Positions 1-6,754 of a stretch of 52,050 bases of DNA are shown piece by piece. The stretch covers positions 1 through 52,050 of the forward strand of contig JAZQNO010000008.1 in assembly GCA_045627385.1 (NCBI GenBank). The letters run 5' to 3'. The notes under the pieces were generated by a model. The model was not told where the DNA came from. It made no database searches and worked only from the letters and a program-made list of their open reading frames with translations. Positions within the stretch are counted from its first letter, which is position 1. Each line of letters begins with the position of its first letter. The translations under genes and the position numbers were made by a program. Source of the DNA: UBA1757 sp045627385. GTDB lineage: Bacteria; Bacteroidota; Bacteroidia; Bacteroidales; UBA1402.

Positions 1-47
1 ACCACAACGGTGCCCGCAAAGTGCCGAACATCATCGTCATCAGGTAA
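1..47 (+). CDS. C-terminal end of an upstream gene (partial)
   Basis: Reading frame 3 is open from the left edge and ends at TAA (45-47), giving a tail that finishes RKVPNIIVIR. A basic and hydrophobic tail, followed by a sharp change to AT-rich DNA, suggests the true end of a gene that begins outside the window. Too little is visible to assign a family, and a chance open frame is possible. Confidence 0.3.
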   Translation, partial: HNGARKVPNIIVIR

Positions 48-181
48 ACCTGACTGAATATTCACTTTTTTGACCCGGACTGTCACTCCAAAACTGAAAA
101 CTATTCCAATAAAAAAAGAGGTAAGTAAATTCTTGGTTGGAGCAGACATGTTTAGCGCGGTAAATGAACTAAGTTTTGCTT

Positions 182-199
182 CATCCGTATGTACGGATG
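182..199. repeat. Perfect inverted repeat upstream of the toxin-antitoxin operon
   Basis: CATCCGTA and TACGGATG form perfect 8-base arms around a 2-base centre. The element lies in the AT-rich stretch 48-319, which holds no convincing gene, about 80 bases upstream of the parDE promoter. It could be a regulator binding site or a small hairpin. No function can be assigned. Confidence 0.4.
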
Positions 200-271
200 C
201 ATCATATATGTTAAATGTCCGCCAAGTCTATAAGTTTGTGACAACAGACGGGTATGCTATCAAAATAAGAT

Positions 272-308
272 TTTGTATTATTACCAAATATTGGTAACTT
301 TGTACAAA
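272..308 (+). promoter_or_regulatory. Promoter and operator-like palindromes of the parDE operon
   Basis: TTTG (272-275) and TAACTTTG (295-302) are separated by 19 bases, a very good match to the Bacteroidota sigma-70 promoter. Two palindromes overlap the -7 box: TTACCAA-ATA-TTGGTAA (281-297) and TTTGTACAAA (299-308). RHH antitoxins of the ParD type usually repress their own operon by binding such palindromes, so these are good candidates for the operator. The start codon at 320 lies about 11 bases after the predicted transcription start. Confidence 0.7.
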
Positions 309-319
309 TATATAAAGTT

Positions 320-565
320 ATGAAAACTACATCAGTTGCACTTGGCTCTTACTTTGAAAACTTTATCGCCTCGACCATTGAGACGGGCCGCTACAATAAT
401 GCCAGCGAGGTCATTCGTGCCGGTCTTCGTATGCTAGAAGAGAACGAGAAACGAGTCCTTGAACTTTCTGCAGCGATCCGCGAAGGTGAAGAAAGCGGCA
501 GATATGAGGGTTTCGATCCTGTGAAGCATCTCAAAGAACTCAAGACGTCTCACTCCAATGGCTAA
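320..565 (+). CDS. ParD-like ribbon-helix-helix antitoxin
   Basis: This 81-residue protein is the predicted antitoxin of a type II toxin-antitoxin pair. Residues 1-45 fit the ParD/CC2985 ribbon-helix-helix fold: an N-terminal strand (TTSVALGSYFENFIAS), the turn GRYNNASEVIRAGLRMLEE, then an acidic tail (residues 50-81) of the kind that wraps and neutralises ParE. It overlaps the toxin gene by 8 bases, the usual coupled arrangement with the antitoxin first. The ATG at 320 fits both the N-terminal strand and the promoter just upstream. The family is clear; partner specificity and activity are inferred. Confidence 0.88.
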   Translation: MKTTSVALGSYFENFIASTIETGRYNNASEVIRAGLRMLEENEKRVLELSAAIREGEESGRYEGFDPVKHLKELKTSHSNG

Positions 566-857
566 GTATCATCTCACCAGGAAGGCCGTTCAGGACTTGG
601 ATGCGATATGGGCGTACACGCTCGAGACCTGGTCGGAGAAGAAAGCCGACGAGTACTATTCAGCACTTGTGGAGACATTTGCCGCAATCACAAAAAGACC
701 TTGCCATCTTGACAAAGAGTATATTGAAATTCATCCCGGGCTCTATCGCAGAAGTTGCTATAAGCATTTGGTATTCTATCGACTGGTTGAAGATGGTGAC
801 ATTGAAATTGTAAGAATCCTGCATGAGAGGATGGATATTGCATCCAAGTTCAGGTAG
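558..857 (+). CDS. ParE/RelE-superfamily toxin
   Basis: This 99-residue protein is the predicted toxin. It shows the ParE pattern: a first strand (KYHLTRKAVQDL), a helical hairpin with IWAYTLETWSEKKADEYY, an 'RPCHLDKEY' loop, a strand ending in HLVFYRL and the C-terminal RILHERMD motif typical of ParE. ParE toxins generally inhibit DNA gyrase, while RelE relatives cut mRNA; the ParD partner and the RILHERMD ending favour ParE. The length is normal and there is no frameshift, so the toxin looks intact. Such pairs may stabilise a chromosomal region or a past mobile element, but no integrase or other mobility gene is visible nearby. Confidence 0.87.
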   Translation: MAKYHLTRKAVQDLDAIWAYTLETWSEKKADEYYSALVETFAAITKRPCHLDKEYIEIHPGLYRRSCYKHLVFYRLVEDGDIEIVRILHERMDIASKFR

Positions 858-976
858 AGAAAAATCTGTCTCATAAATACGTACAAAACTCAATCTTTAA
901 CGCCCCTAAGTATATATGGACGGTTGTCTGTTTGCCGAATACATTGAATTTAGTAGAGTAGGTGAATGTAATAGCA

Positions 977-1032
977 AACGGAAACAAACGGAATAAGGTT
1001 TGCAATTACCTTAATTTCTGTTTGTTTCCGTT
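977..1032. repeat. Long stem-loop between parE and mnmE
   Basis: The left arm (977-999) and right arm (1008-1032) pair along about 23-25 bases with one mismatch and a 2-base bulge around an 8-base loop. The outer 13 bases (AACGGAAACAAAC) pair perfectly. It lies in the gap between convergent parE and mnmE and could be a shared terminator, although neither side has a strong T-run next to the stem. A short direct repeat (AGTACC) follows towards mnmE. Confidence 0.55.
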
Positions 1033-1071
1033 AGATTTCGTTGATTTCAGTACCTTTTTGAGTACCAATCA

Positions 1072-2718
1072 TTATTTCCCGATGCAGAATTTGCTGAAGA
1101 TTTGGCCGAGGACTTCGTCGGTGGTGACGGCGCCGGTGATGAGGCCGATGTGGTGGATGACCTCGCGCAGGTCTTGGGAGATGAAGTCGCCGCTGAGGTC
1201 GGTGCGGAGGCCTTCCCGGACGCGGCGGATGGCCTGGAGGGCAGAGCGGAGAGCCTCGTGGTGGCGCAGATTGGTGACGATGGTGTCGTTCTCGCTGAAA
1301 CTGTCGGGAAGGCCAGACAGCTCCAGAAGCTTGTCCTGAAGAAGCTCGGTGTTGGCGCCGGTTTTGGCCGAAATGTGCAGAAAAGAAATGTTGGGGCAGG
1401 GGACTGTGACACCCTCTTCGGAGCAGTCGCTCCGGAGGAGTCGGTTGTCGGCTTTCTCGAGCATATGCTGGAACAGACCCTCGATGGCTTGGGCCTCTTC
1501 GGGCGAGATGCGGTCCAACTTGTTGAAAACCAGCAACAGTTTCTTTCCGCGACAGCGAGGCAGCAGATCGGCGGCCAGCCGGTCGATGTGAATGTCGATC
1601 TGCGTGTCGTCGATGACCCACAGCACGATGGCCGCTTCGTCAATCTTGCGGTAAGTGCGTTCGATGCCCAGCTGCTCGATGGTGTCGGAGGTCTGGCGCA
1701 GTCCGGCCGTGTCGATGAAACGGAAACGTACACCCTTGAGCGTCATGCAGTCTTCGATGCTGTCGCGGGTGGTGCCGTGGATGTCGGAGACGATCGCCTT
1801 CTCTTCGTGAAGCAACAGGTTCAGAAGCGTCGATTTGCCCGCGTTGGTTTCGCCCACGATGGCCACGGGAATGCCGTTTTTGACCGCATTGCCCAATTGG
1901 AACGAATCGGTCAGCCGGGCCAGTTTTCTCTCGATGAGGTCGGCCAGGCGGCGCAGTTCTTCGCGGCTGGCGAAAGTGACATCCTCTTCGCTGAAATCCA
2001 GCTCCAACTCGAGCAGCGACACCAGGTGCAACAGTTCGTCGCGAAGCAGTTTCAAGTCGTTGGAAATGCCGCCTTTCAGCTGTTTATAGGCAAGCGCCGA
2101 AGCAGCGGCGGAATCGGCCGCGATGAGGTCGGCCACGGCTTCCGCCTGACTCAGGTCCATCTTGCCGTTGAGAAACGCGCGCTGAGTGAATTCGCCGGCA
2201 CGCGCCAGGCGGCAGCCGTGGCCGGTGAGCAGCGCAATCAGCCGCTGTTGGATAAAACGGGAACCGTGGCAGGAAATCTCCACCGTATCTTCGCCCGTAA
2301 AGGAATGTGGCGCCCGGAATGCCGTGAGCATCACGTCATCGAGCACTTCGACCGACTCATGGAGCGTGTCGGAACCGCCCGGACACTGCGAAGCGTCCGA
2401 AGGAATGGGACAGACAATCTGACCGTAGTACGCCCGGTTCGCTTCGAAAGACGCGCCGCGTGAACCTTCCGCCCCGTCTGCGCCGCGTGAACCGTCTGCC
2501 CCGTCTGCGGCGCGTGAACCGTCTGCGCCGCAGGAACCGTCCGCTGCCGGCGCGCCGGGCACCGGAACAGAGCGAACACCGCCGGACGCCGCCCCGGCGC
2601 GCCGGAACAGACCCCCGCAGATGGCGAAAGCCTCAGGACCGCTCACACGGATCACCGCGATGCCTCCCACGCCCGGAGCCGTCGAAATGGCACAGATTGT
2701 CTCGCCCGTCCAGTCCAT
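1072..2718 (-). CDS. mnmE: tRNA uridine-5-carboxymethylaminomethyl GTPase MnmE
   Basis: MnmE acts with MnmG (GidA) to modify the wobble uridine of several tRNAs, using a formyl-THF-type one-carbon donor and GTP hydrolysis. Visible motifs: N-terminal GETICAIS...GGIAVIRVSGPEA, the FTGEDTVEISCHG segment, the G-domain P-loop GETNAGKST, switch DIHGTTRDSIE, DTAGLR and NKLD, and the invariant C-terminal CIGK whose cysteine is essential in characterised MnmE. The predicted 548 residues exceed the usual roughly 450-460, because of an Ala/Gly/Asp/Ser-rich insertion of about 50 residues near residues 40-92. The ATG at 2716-2718 is preferred; a GTG two codons upstream overlaps the floA stop. It is the last gene of a minus-strand operon behind floA. 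Confidence 0.95.
   Translation of the reverse strand: MDWTGETICAISTAPGVGGIAVIRVSGPEAFAICGGLFRRAGAASGGVRSVPVPGAPAADGSCGADGSRAADGADGSRGADGAEGSRGASFEANRAYYGQIVCPIPSDASQCPGGSDTLHESVEVLDDVMLTAFRAPHSFTGEDTVEISCHGSRFIQQRLIALLTGHGCRLARAGEFTQRAFLNGKMDLSQAEAVADLIAADSAAASALAYKQLKGGISNDLKLLRDELLHLVSLLELELDFSEEDVTFASREELRRLADLIERKLARLTDSFQLGNAVKNGIPVAIVGETNAGKSTLLNLLLHEEKAIVSDIHGTTRDSIEDCMTLKGVRFRFIDTAGLRQTSDTIEQLGIERTYRKIDEAAIVLWVIDDTQIDIHIDRLAADLLPRCRGKKLLLVFNKLDRISPEEAQAIEGLFQHMLEKADNRLLRSDCSEEGVTVPCPNISFLHISAKTGANTELLQDKLLELSGLPDSFSENDTIVTNLRHHEALRSALQAIRRVREGLRTDLSGDFISQDLREVIHHIGLITGAVTTDEVLGQIFSKFCIGK
2455..2550. repeat. In-frame tandem repeat inside mnmE
   Basis: A roughly 27-base unit (plus strand GCGTGAACCGTCTGCCCCGT and on) occurs about twice in full, with further partial 18-base copies. 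It encodes alternating DGSRGA / ADGADG peptides in the N-terminal domain of MnmE. All units keep the reading frame. The region is very GC-rich and may vary in copy number. Confidence 0.75.
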
Positions 2719-2720
2719 GG

Positions 2721-3707
2721 TCACTTGTTCGACTTCACAGAAGCCTGAGAAGCCGGCTTGGCAATGCTGTCGCGCATGTTCGTGTCGGCCTCCATATTCT
2801 TCATCCGATAATAATCCATAATGCCCAGATTGCCGTTGCGGAAAGCCTCGGCCATAGCCTGCGGCACCTGCGATGTCGCTTCGATCACCTTGGCGCGGGC
2901 TTCCTGAGCCTTGGCCTTCATCTCCTGTTCCAGAGCGATAGCCATGGCACGGCGCTCCTCAGCTTTGGCCTGAGCGATGTTCTTGTCGGCCTCGGCCTGA
3001 TCCATCTGCAGCACGGCACCGATGTTCTTGCCCACGTCGATGTCGGCGATGTCGATTGACAGAATCTCAAAAGCAGTGCCCGCGTCAAGCCCCTTGCGCA
3101 ACACCAGTTTCGAAATCGAATCCGGATTCTCCAGCACACTCTTGTGCGATTCCGACGAACCGATAGACGAAACGATGCCTTCGCCCACACGGGCCAGAAT
3201 GGTGTCTTCTCCGGCACCGCCCACCAACTGGCGGATATTGGCGCGCACGGTGACACGGGCCTTTGCGATCAGCTGGATGCCGTCCTTGGCCACAGCCGTC
3301 ACCGGCGGCGTGTCAATCACCTTCGGGTTGACCGACATCTGCACCGCCTCAAACACGTCGCGGCCGGCCAGGTCGATGGCAGTGGCCATCTTGAAATCAA
3401 GCTCAATGTTCGCCTTGCGGGCGGAAACCAGCGCGTGGACCACACGCTCCACATGACCGCCGGCCAGATAATGCGCCTCCAGATCGTCGCGGCGCAGTTC
3501 CGACAGACCCGCCTTGTGACCCTCGATCATGGCATTGGCGATAACCGTAGGCGGCACCTTGCGGATACGCATCAGAAACATCTGAATGAGTGAAATGCTG
3601 ACGCCGCTCACCTTGGCCGACAGCCAGAGAAAGAACGGAACGTAGTACAGGAACAGGATGAGCAGCACAAGAATGGCAGCTGCCAGAATAATCGTGATAC
3701 CAGTCAT
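2721..3707 (-). CDS. floA: Flotillin-like membrane protein FloA
   Basis: FloA proteins form membrane microdomain scaffolds. The 328-residue length matches the family (formerly UPF0365/YqfA). A hydrophobic N-terminal segment (about residues 5-32) anchors it, followed by the conserved VSISLIQMFLMRIRKVPP block, the SPFH-like region with DTPPVTAVAKDGIQL and QLVGGAGEDTILARVGEG, and a C-terminal Ala/Glu/Lys-rich coiled region with EADKNIAQAKAEERRAMA. In many bacteria floA sits next to an NfeD-type protease-like gene; here its upstream neighbour is a TPR/PD40-like exported protein 16 bases away, and mnmE follows after two bases. All three probably share a transcript. Confidence 0.95.
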   Translation of the reverse strand: MTGITIILAAAILVLLILFLYYVPFFLWLSAKVSGVSISLIQMFLMRIRKVPPTVIANAMIEGHKAGLSELRRDDLEAHYLAGGHVERVVHALVSARKANIELDFKMATAIDLAGRDVFEAVQMSVNPKVIDTPPVTAVAKDGIQLIAKARVTVRANIRQLVGGAGEDTILARVGEGIVSSIGSSESHKSVLENPDSISKLVLRKGLDAGTAFEILSIDIADIDVGKNIGAVLQMDQAEADKNIAQAKAEERRAMAIALEQEMKAKAQEARAKVIEATSQVPQAMAEAFRNGNLGIMDYYRMKNMEADTNMRDSIAKPASQASVKSNK

Positions 3708-3723
3708 AAGACAATTATTTAAG

Positions 3724-5268
3724 TTAATACAAAAGCAAATTGCGGGCCGTCAGTTCCAGACGGCGGATACGGTTTTCCAAATCGCAACATTCGTCTTCCT
3801 GTTCAGGCAGACGGATTTCGGCCTCCCCGATAAGCCGGGCCAGCCGTTTCATCTCGCGCAGATTTCCCTGCGAACCGGCCAGCCCGTAGGCTTTGCGGTT
3901 GTTCTGCAATTCGGAGGAATCCTTCCGGAAAGACTCTTCCAGACTGATCCAGCGCCGGTAGAGCTCCCGCGCTTCGGCCGACTGGAACTCTTCGGCCGAC
4001 TGCAGCGAAAGACCGTCGCAGACAAAGAAGACAGGCTGCTCCAGCGGGTCAGACTCCTTCGCGACAGGCTTCATGTCCTCGACAGCCGCCCGATACTGCG
4101 CATTCCAGCTGTTGCGCACCGAATCCACATCCACATCGCCCCACGTGTCGCGGATGCAGGTGAGCCTGGCTCTCGCCATCGTCTCCTCGGGGCTCAGACC
4201 GCGCAGAAGGCGGCGCTGACGGTTGGGGATGAAGGTGTAGACCGTCAGGCTGTCGTCGTTTCTCCAGCGGCGGCTCACCAGATAGCCGCGCCCGATGAGG
4301 TCGTCCACCACATAAAGCAAGTCATCCGAGTCGGAATTGAAAGGAAAAGGCAGCAGCTCGGGCGGGTAATACGTTTCACTGACAGCATTGTAGCGGCTGA
4401 CGTAAAGGTCGGCGGTCGGCCGGCTGAGAATAACCTCCGACAAGAGGTCCGGAGCAGGCAGCGAATTGTCGCGGCGCGATGCGAAATAGAGCGTCACCCC
4501 GTCGCTCATCAGGTAGGGATTGAAGTCGCTGCAAAGACCGTCGGCGCCGAGACCCTCTTCGAAATCGCGCACCTCCCAACGGTCATTGTAGTTGGCACAT
4601 GACTTCAGGCTGAAGGCCGTGTCGCATCCGATCAGCCGGTCGCCCATCTCGTTGAGATGCGCCAGCGTGCCGGCGGCGGCCATCTGACCGGTCAGTTGCG
4701 CAAAGGCTTCGCCATCGATGAGTTTTCCGCACGACGGATGCAGGACGATGTGCTCCTTCAGATGCTCAGGAGCCACTGCGACGCTGTCCACAAACACCAC
4801 GTCCTCCACAGTGGCAAGCATCTGTTTGAGACGCTCCATCTGGCGGATAAGCCGCGCCATTTCCTGTGTATGCATGCCCGTGGCATAGCTTATGTAGCGG
4901 TCCAGATGGTCCTGGCAGGCATCAAAATCCCAGCGTCCGTAGGCCAGCACGGCCAGATACCAGCTCGCCCCCTTGATGCGGCCCTTCTCGCCTTTTTTCA
5001 GATAGGGCACAGCCTTCTGTCCCGCACCCGTTTCAAAAAGACAGACGCCATACCAGTAGTTGAGGCTGGCATCCGAAGGCTTGCGTTGCAGTTCGCGGGC
5101 GAAAACGGGCATCGCCTTGTCCCACTGACGCTCGGTATAGAGTTTCCGGGCCTGCTCGAGCGTCTGGGCGTTTGCACCCATCAGACTGCTGACAATCAGG
5201 CAAATGACGGCAAAACAATACAGAACGTTCTGCCGGAATGACCCATGGAGAAAGCCGGATATTTTCAT
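3724..5268 (-). CDS. Exported TPR / PD40-like protein of unknown function
   Basis: This is a 514-residue protein starting at the ATG at 5266-5268, which gives a clean signal peptide ending near SLMGANAQ; the longer reading frame upstream lacks one and would run into the promoter. After the signal peptide, one or two TPR-like helical pairs (LEQARKLYTERQWDKAMPVF; SLNYWYGVCLFETG) are followed by a segment resembling WD40-like PD40 blades (FNPYLMSDGVTLYFASRRD) and a charged, probably coiled-coil C-terminus. TPR plus PD40 is known from Bacteroidota envelope proteins such as PorE, but the OmpA domain of those proteins is absent. It is the first gene of the floA-mnmE operon. Function is unknown; a periplasmic scaffold is plausible. 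Confidence 0.75.
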   Translation of the reverse strand: MKISGFLHGSFRQNVLYCFAVICLIVSSLMGANAQTLEQARKLYTERQWDKAMPVFARELQRKPSDASLNYWYGVCLFETGAGQKAVPYLKKGEKGRIKGASWYLAVLAYGRWDFDACQDHLDRYISYATGMHTQEMARLIRQMERLKQMLATVEDVVFVDSVAVAPEHLKEHIVLHPSCGKLIDGEAFAQLTGQMAAAGTLAHLNEMGDRLIGCDTAFSLKSCANYNDRWEVRDFEEGLGADGLCSDFNPYLMSDGVTLYFASRRDNSLPAPDLLSEVILSRPTADLYVSRYNAVSETYYPPELLPFPFNSDSDDLLYVVDDLIGRGYLVSRRWRNDDSLTVYTFIPNRQRRLLRGLSPEETMARARLTCIRDTWGDVDVDSVRNSWNAQYRAAVEDMKPVAKESDPLEQPVFFVCDGLSLQSAEEFQSAEARELYRRWISLEESFRKDSSELQNNRKAYGLAGSQGNLREMKRLARLIGEAEIRLPEQEDECCDLENRIRRLELTARNLLLY

Positions 5269-5282
5269 AATCAAACGTACTG

Positions 5283-5313
5283 CAAAGATATAATAAGCCC
5301 TTGAAATAGCAAA
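5283..5313 (-). promoter_or_regulatory. Promoter of the TPR-floA-mnmE operon
   Basis: On the minus strand a -33 TTTG (5310-5313) and a -7 TATCTTTG (5283-5290) are 19 bases apart, a canonical Bacteroidota spacing. The predicted start is a few bases before the ATG at 5268, so the leader is short. It is divergent from the transporter promoter. Confidence 0.7.
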
Positions 5314-5348
5314 TTCGCCCCGCTCCTGCAAGACTTGCCGAAAATTGT

Positions 5349-5356
5349 TATATTTG
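5349..5356 (+). promoter_or_regulatory. -7 box of the sugar-utilisation operon
   Basis: TATATTTG matches TAnnTTTG and lies 18 bases before the ATG at 5375. No convincing -33 TTTG is present at the usual distance, so this promoter may need an activator. It shares a roughly 100-base divergent region with the TPR-floA-mnmE promoter. Confidence 0.5.
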
Positions 5357-5374
5357 CGCATCAATGACTTTCTT

Positions 5375-6754
5375 ATGACAGACAAGTTCAACAAACCCTT
5401 CATCTATTTCATCTGTCTGGTCTCCGCCATGGGCGGACTCCTGTTCGGATACGACTGGGTCGTCATCGGCGGCGCCGTCAAGTTCTACGAGGAATTCTTC
5501 GGCATCGGCGGCAATGCCGTGCTGCAGGGTCTCGCCACCAGCGCCGCTCTGCTGGGCTGCATGTTCGGCGCCATGGTCGCCGGTGCGCTGGCCGACCGCT
5601 ACGGACGCAAACCCCTGCTCGTCACCGCGGCGGTGCTCTTCACCCTCAGCGCGGTGGCCACCGGCATCTTCAACCTGTTCTCCCTCTTCTGCGTGGCCCG
5701 CATCGTCGGCGGCGTCGGCATAGGCATCGCCTCGGCCCTCAGCCCCATGTACATCGCCGAAGTCTCGCCCACGCCCATCCGCGGCCGGCTGGTCAGTCTC
5801 AATCAGATGACCATCGTGCTGGGCATCCTGGCCGCCCAGATCGCCAACTGGGCCATCGCACGTCCCGATGTGGCCGGCGCCATCGACCCCTGGAACATCG
5901 AAATGGGCTGGCGCTGGATGTTCTGGGCCGAAACCGTTCCCGCCTTCCTGTTCCTGCTCATGTCGTTCTTCCTGCCCGAAAGTCCCCGTTGGACCGCGCT
6001 CAACGGACAGCGGGAACCGGCTCTCAAAGTGCTGTCGCGCATCGGAGGCGGCGAGTATGCCCAAACCGAACTCCACGCCATCGAGTCGGCCGAGGCCCAG
6101 GAAGCCTCCAAGGAAAAAGTCGGTCTCAAAGGCCTGTTCTCCCGACGCTATGCCAAACTGCTCAGCCTGGGCATCATCATCGCCGTCTTCCAGCAGTGGT
6201 GCGGCACCAACGTCATCTTCATCTACGCCCAAGACGTCTTCGCCGGAGCGGGCTATTCCGTCAGCGAGGCCTTCCTCAACATAGTCGTCACGGGCATCGC
6301 CAACGTGGTCTTCACCGTGGTCGCCCTCTACACCATCGACCGGTGGGGCCGCCGCACGCTGATGCTCATCGGCGCCGCCGGCCTGGCCCTCATCTATTTC
6401 ATTCTGGGCGGCTGCTTCTTCTTCGAAGTCAAGGGCATACCCATGATCATCCTCACCGTGGCCGCCATCGCCTGCTACGCCATGACGCTCGGCCCCGTCA
6501 CCTGGGTGCTGCTGTCGGAGCTCTTCCCCAACCGTGTCCGCGGCGTAGCCATGGCCCTGTGCACCTTCGCCCTCTGGGTCGGCAGCTGCACGCTCACCTT
6601 CGCCTTCCCCTCTATGAACGCATCCCTCGGCTGCAGCGGCAGTTTCTGGATTTATTCCCTCATCTGCCTGGCCGGACTCCTTTATTTCATCAAAGCCTGC
6701 CCCGAAACCAAGGGCATCTCTCTTGAAAATCTCGAAAAGAAACTTCTGAAATGA
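5375..6754 (+). CDS. MFS sugar porter (sugar/H+ symporter family)
   Basis: This 459-residue inner-membrane transporter has about twelve hydrophobic segments and the hallmarks of the sugar porter family: GGLLFGYD in the first helix, DRYGRKP after helix 2, PESPRW after helix 6, DRWGRR after helix 8 and PETKG near the C-terminus. XylE (xylose), GlcP and related symporters share these. It probably imports a monosaccharide by proton symport; the sugar cannot be told from motifs. The ATG at 5375 is preferred over a TTG ten codons upstream that lies inside the promoter. Its stop overlaps the next start (ATGA), so it is translationally coupled to the DUF5107 gene. Confidence 0.92.
   Translation: MTDKFNKPFIYFICLVSAMGGLLFGYDWVVIGGAVKFYEEFFGIGGNAVLQGLATSAALLGCMFGAMVAGALADRYGRKPLLVTAAVLFTLSAVATGIFNLFSLFCVARIVGGVGIGIASALSPMYIAEVSPTPIRGRLVSLNQMTIVLGILAAQIANWAIARPDVAGAIDPWNIEMGWRWMFWAETVPAFLFLLMSFFLPESPRWTALNGQREPALKVLSRIGGGEYAQTELHAIESAEAQEASKEKVGLKGLFSRRYAKLLSLGIIIAVFQQWCGTNVIFIYAQDVFAGAGYSVSEAFLNIVVTGIANVVFTVVALYTIDRWGRRTLMLIGAAGLALIYFILGGCFFFEVKGIPMIILTVAAIACYAMTLGPVTWVLLSELFPNRVRGVAMALCTFALWVGSCTLTFAFPSMNASLGCSGSFWIYSLICLAGLLYFIKACPETKGISLENLEKKLLK

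Noticed and set aside
70..297. Possible 75-residue protein upstream of parD
   Set aside because: It starts with TTG, has no recognisable motif, lies in AT-rich DNA and runs through the parDE promoter and operator.
1..1070. Considered the edge of an integrated mobile element because of parDE and the stem-loop
   Set aside because: No integrase, transposase, direct-repeat target duplication or tRNA target is visible, so the idea is kept only as a question in the findings.
1102..2463. Open frame of 453 codons on the plus strand
   Set aside because: Antisense to mnmE, whose motifs are unmistakable.
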